A stretch of 6,119 nt of DNA, from positions 1 to 6,119 of the forward strand of contig JAUROO010000065.1 in assembly GCA_030829765.1 (NCBI GenBank), read 5' to 3'. Position 1 is the stretch's first letter; each line of letters starts with the position of its first letter. Positions 5,237 to 6,119 of the stretch are shown piece after piece. This DNA is from Miltoncostaeales bacterium (GTDB lineage: Bacteria; Actinomycetota; Thermoleophilia; Miltoncostaeales; Miltoncostaeaceae). A model generated the notes under the pieces. That model worked only from the letters and a program-made list of their open reading frames with translations, was not told where the DNA came from and made no database searches. Made by a program: the position numbers and the translations under genes.

Positions 5237-6119
5237 ATGAGCGATGCCGCGGTGCGCGCCCAGGCGCTCGAGAGGTTGGCGGAGCACCTGCGCGGGTGCA
5301 CGCGTTGCCCCCTGCACGAGGGGCGCACCACCGTGGTGGTGGGCGATGGCGACCCCGATGCCGACCTGATGTTCGTGGGGGAGGCGCCGGGCGCGAACGA
5401 GGACCGCACCGGTGTGCCCTTCGTGGGCCAGGCCGGCAAGTTGCTGGACGGCCTGCTGGAGGGCATCGGACTGTCGCGGGGCCAGGTCTTCATCGCGAAC
5501 GTGCTCAAGTGCCGGCCCCCCGGCAACCGTGATCCGCGCCCCGAGGAGATCGACGCCTGCCGTGGCTACCTGGAGGAGCAGGTGGCCCTGGTGAGGCCGG
5601 CGGTGGTGTGCACCCTCGGCAACTTCGCCACCAAGTTGCTGTCGGGTCGGCCCGACGGCATCAGCACCGTGCATGGGCGTCCGCAGCCCGCGGAGTTCGG
5701 TGGTGCGGGCGTCACCCTGTATCCGGTGTTCCACCCCGCAGCGGCGCTCTACACGCGCGCCATGCTGAGCAACCTGCAGGAGGACTTCGCGCGCATGTAC
5801 AACGTCGCGCAGGCGCTGGCCGGGCCGACGCTGGCGTGCTGCGCGAACTCGCCGCTGCTGTTCGGCAAGCGGCTGTGGCGCGAGACACGGCTGGCGCTCT
5901 TCCAGCAGTCGCTGGACACCCGCCGCGAGGAGGTCCACCAGCGCGACATGCAGCCGCGCGTGAGCTTCGGCACCGCGTGGGTGAAGGACTCCGTGCTCGA
6001 GCTCTACCGAGAGGACATCGGCCGCTTCCGGCCGCTGATCGGTGCCGACGAGTACGAGGACCCCTTCGAGGCGCTGGACGCCGGGCGCGCGCCCTCGCTG
6101 TTCGCGCTGCGCCTCCACA
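5237..6119 (+). CDS. Family 4 (iron-sulfur) uracil-DNA glycosylase, joined in frame to a GCS2-like segment; 3' end beyond window
   Basis: Residues 1 to about 186 form a complete family 4 (UdgA-type) uracil-DNA glycosylase, which removes uracil from DNA to start base-excision repair. Motifs: CTRCPL with cluster cysteines Cys21 and Cys24, GEAPGANEDRTGVPFVGQAG (48-67) for uracil recognition, NVLKCRPPGNRDP with Cys92, Cys108 in IDACRGY, and the catalytic-loop motif FHPAAAL (165-171). Such enzymes normally end shortly after a helix following HPAA, here LSNLQEDFAR (177-186). Instead the frame continues with no stop to the window edge (294 residues so far) into sequence resembling the middle of a glutamate-cysteine ligase. 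ATG 5237 begins a normal family N-terminus (MSDAAVRAQALERLAEHL); its ribosome-binding site is weak. Divergent from panC across a 196-nt gap. The glycosylase identity is secure; the natural 3' end of the gene is doubtful. Confidence 0.85.
   Translation, partial: MSDAAVRAQALERLAEHLRGCTRCPLHEGRTTVVVGDGDPDADLMFVGEAPGANEDRTGVPFVGQAGKLLDGLLEGIGLSRGQVFIANVLKCRPPGNRDPRPEEIDACRGYLEEQVALVRPAVVCTLGNFATKLLSGRPDGISTVHGRPQPAEFGGAGVTLYPVFHPAAALYTRAMLSNLQEDFARMYNVAQALAGPTLACCANSPLLFGKRLWRETRLALFQQSLDTRREEVHQRDMQPRVSFGTAWVKDSVLELYREDIGRFRPLIGADEYEDPFEALDAGRAPSLFALRLH
5795..6119 (+). other. Glutamate-cysteine ligase (GCS2-like) fragment in frame after the glycosylase
   Basis: From about residue 187 of the composite frame the protein reads MYNVAQALAG, then ANSPLLFGKRLWRETR (203-218), LALFQQSLDTR, PRVSFGTAWV (240-249), a stretch rich in acidic residues (DEYEDPFEAL, 271-280) and LFALRLH at the window edge. 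From memory this is the central portion of bacterial GCS2-type glutamate-cysteine ligases, including the NSP-L-FG-LW-ETR and DEDPFEAL-type segments; LRLH is normally followed by an NGTVYRWNRP-like stretch, which would lie outside the window. The N-terminal half of that fold, which carries part of the active site, is absent, so this piece alone should not be an active ligase. It may mark a deletion fusion or a contig chimera. The family assignment is from recalled patterns without a search. Confidence 0.6.

Noticed and set aside
5219..6118. 299-codon antisense frame opposite the glycosylase
   Set aside because: The plus-strand product has iron-sulfur cysteines and glycosylase motifs; the antisense product has none.
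5237..6119. A genuine new bifunctional DNA-repair/thiol enzyme
   Set aside because: The ligase part lacks the N-terminal half of its fold and the join falls in a stretch both families seem to share, so a chimera or deletion is more likely until reads prove otherwise; kept as a finding, not as a function.

Overview
The window is uniformly GC-rich, with GC-heavy third codon positions, occasional GTG starts and long antisense open frames that are composition artefacts. Together with FumC and PanD/PanB sequences that resemble actinobacterial or Gram-positive homologues, this suggests a high-GC actinobacterium-like chromosome, possibly from a poorly sampled lineage. The phylum call is an inference; there is no rRNA or other direct taxonomic marker. 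Apart from a small repeat cluster, every gene looks like ordinary core metabolism or DNA repair, and I see no integrase, transposase, tRNA or CRISPR.

Layout: (1) 1-49 may be the arginine/alanine-rich tail of an upstream gene. (2) 53-1378 (+) is an M20-family metallo-dipeptidase. (3) 1467-2795 (+) is a class II fumarase (fumC) whose N-terminus is about 17 residues shorter than the E. coli enzyme. (4) 2796-2962 lies between convergent genes and holds three copies of a GTGCC(A/T)GGC-type palindromic repeat, two of them inverted to form a long stem, plus a separate perfect GC hairpin. (5) 2963-5040 (-) is a pantothenate operon read panC-panD-panB. Here panC and panD share one uninterrupted reading frame, giving a predicted 435-residue PanC-PanD fusion, and panB overlaps the end of panD by 16 nt. 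(6) 5041-5236 is a divergent intergenic region with a weak candidate promoter and small hairpins upstream of panC. (7) 5237 to the window end (+) is a family 4 uracil-DNA glycosylase that runs, without a stop, into the middle of a glutamate-cysteine ligase (GCS2)-like protein.

The pantothenate block is coherent. PanB makes ketopantoate, PanD makes beta-alanine from aspartate, and PanC joins pantoate with beta-alanine; the ketopantoate reductase step is not encoded here. The fusion places the beta-alanine producer and consumer on one chain, yet a strong Shine-Dalgarno and GTG start are kept inside the frame, so free PanD may also be made.

The two points most worth following up are the in-frame PanC-PanD fusion with its retained internal start, and the glycosylase/GCS2 join. 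The latter may be a real rearrangement but is at least as likely to be an assembly chimera.
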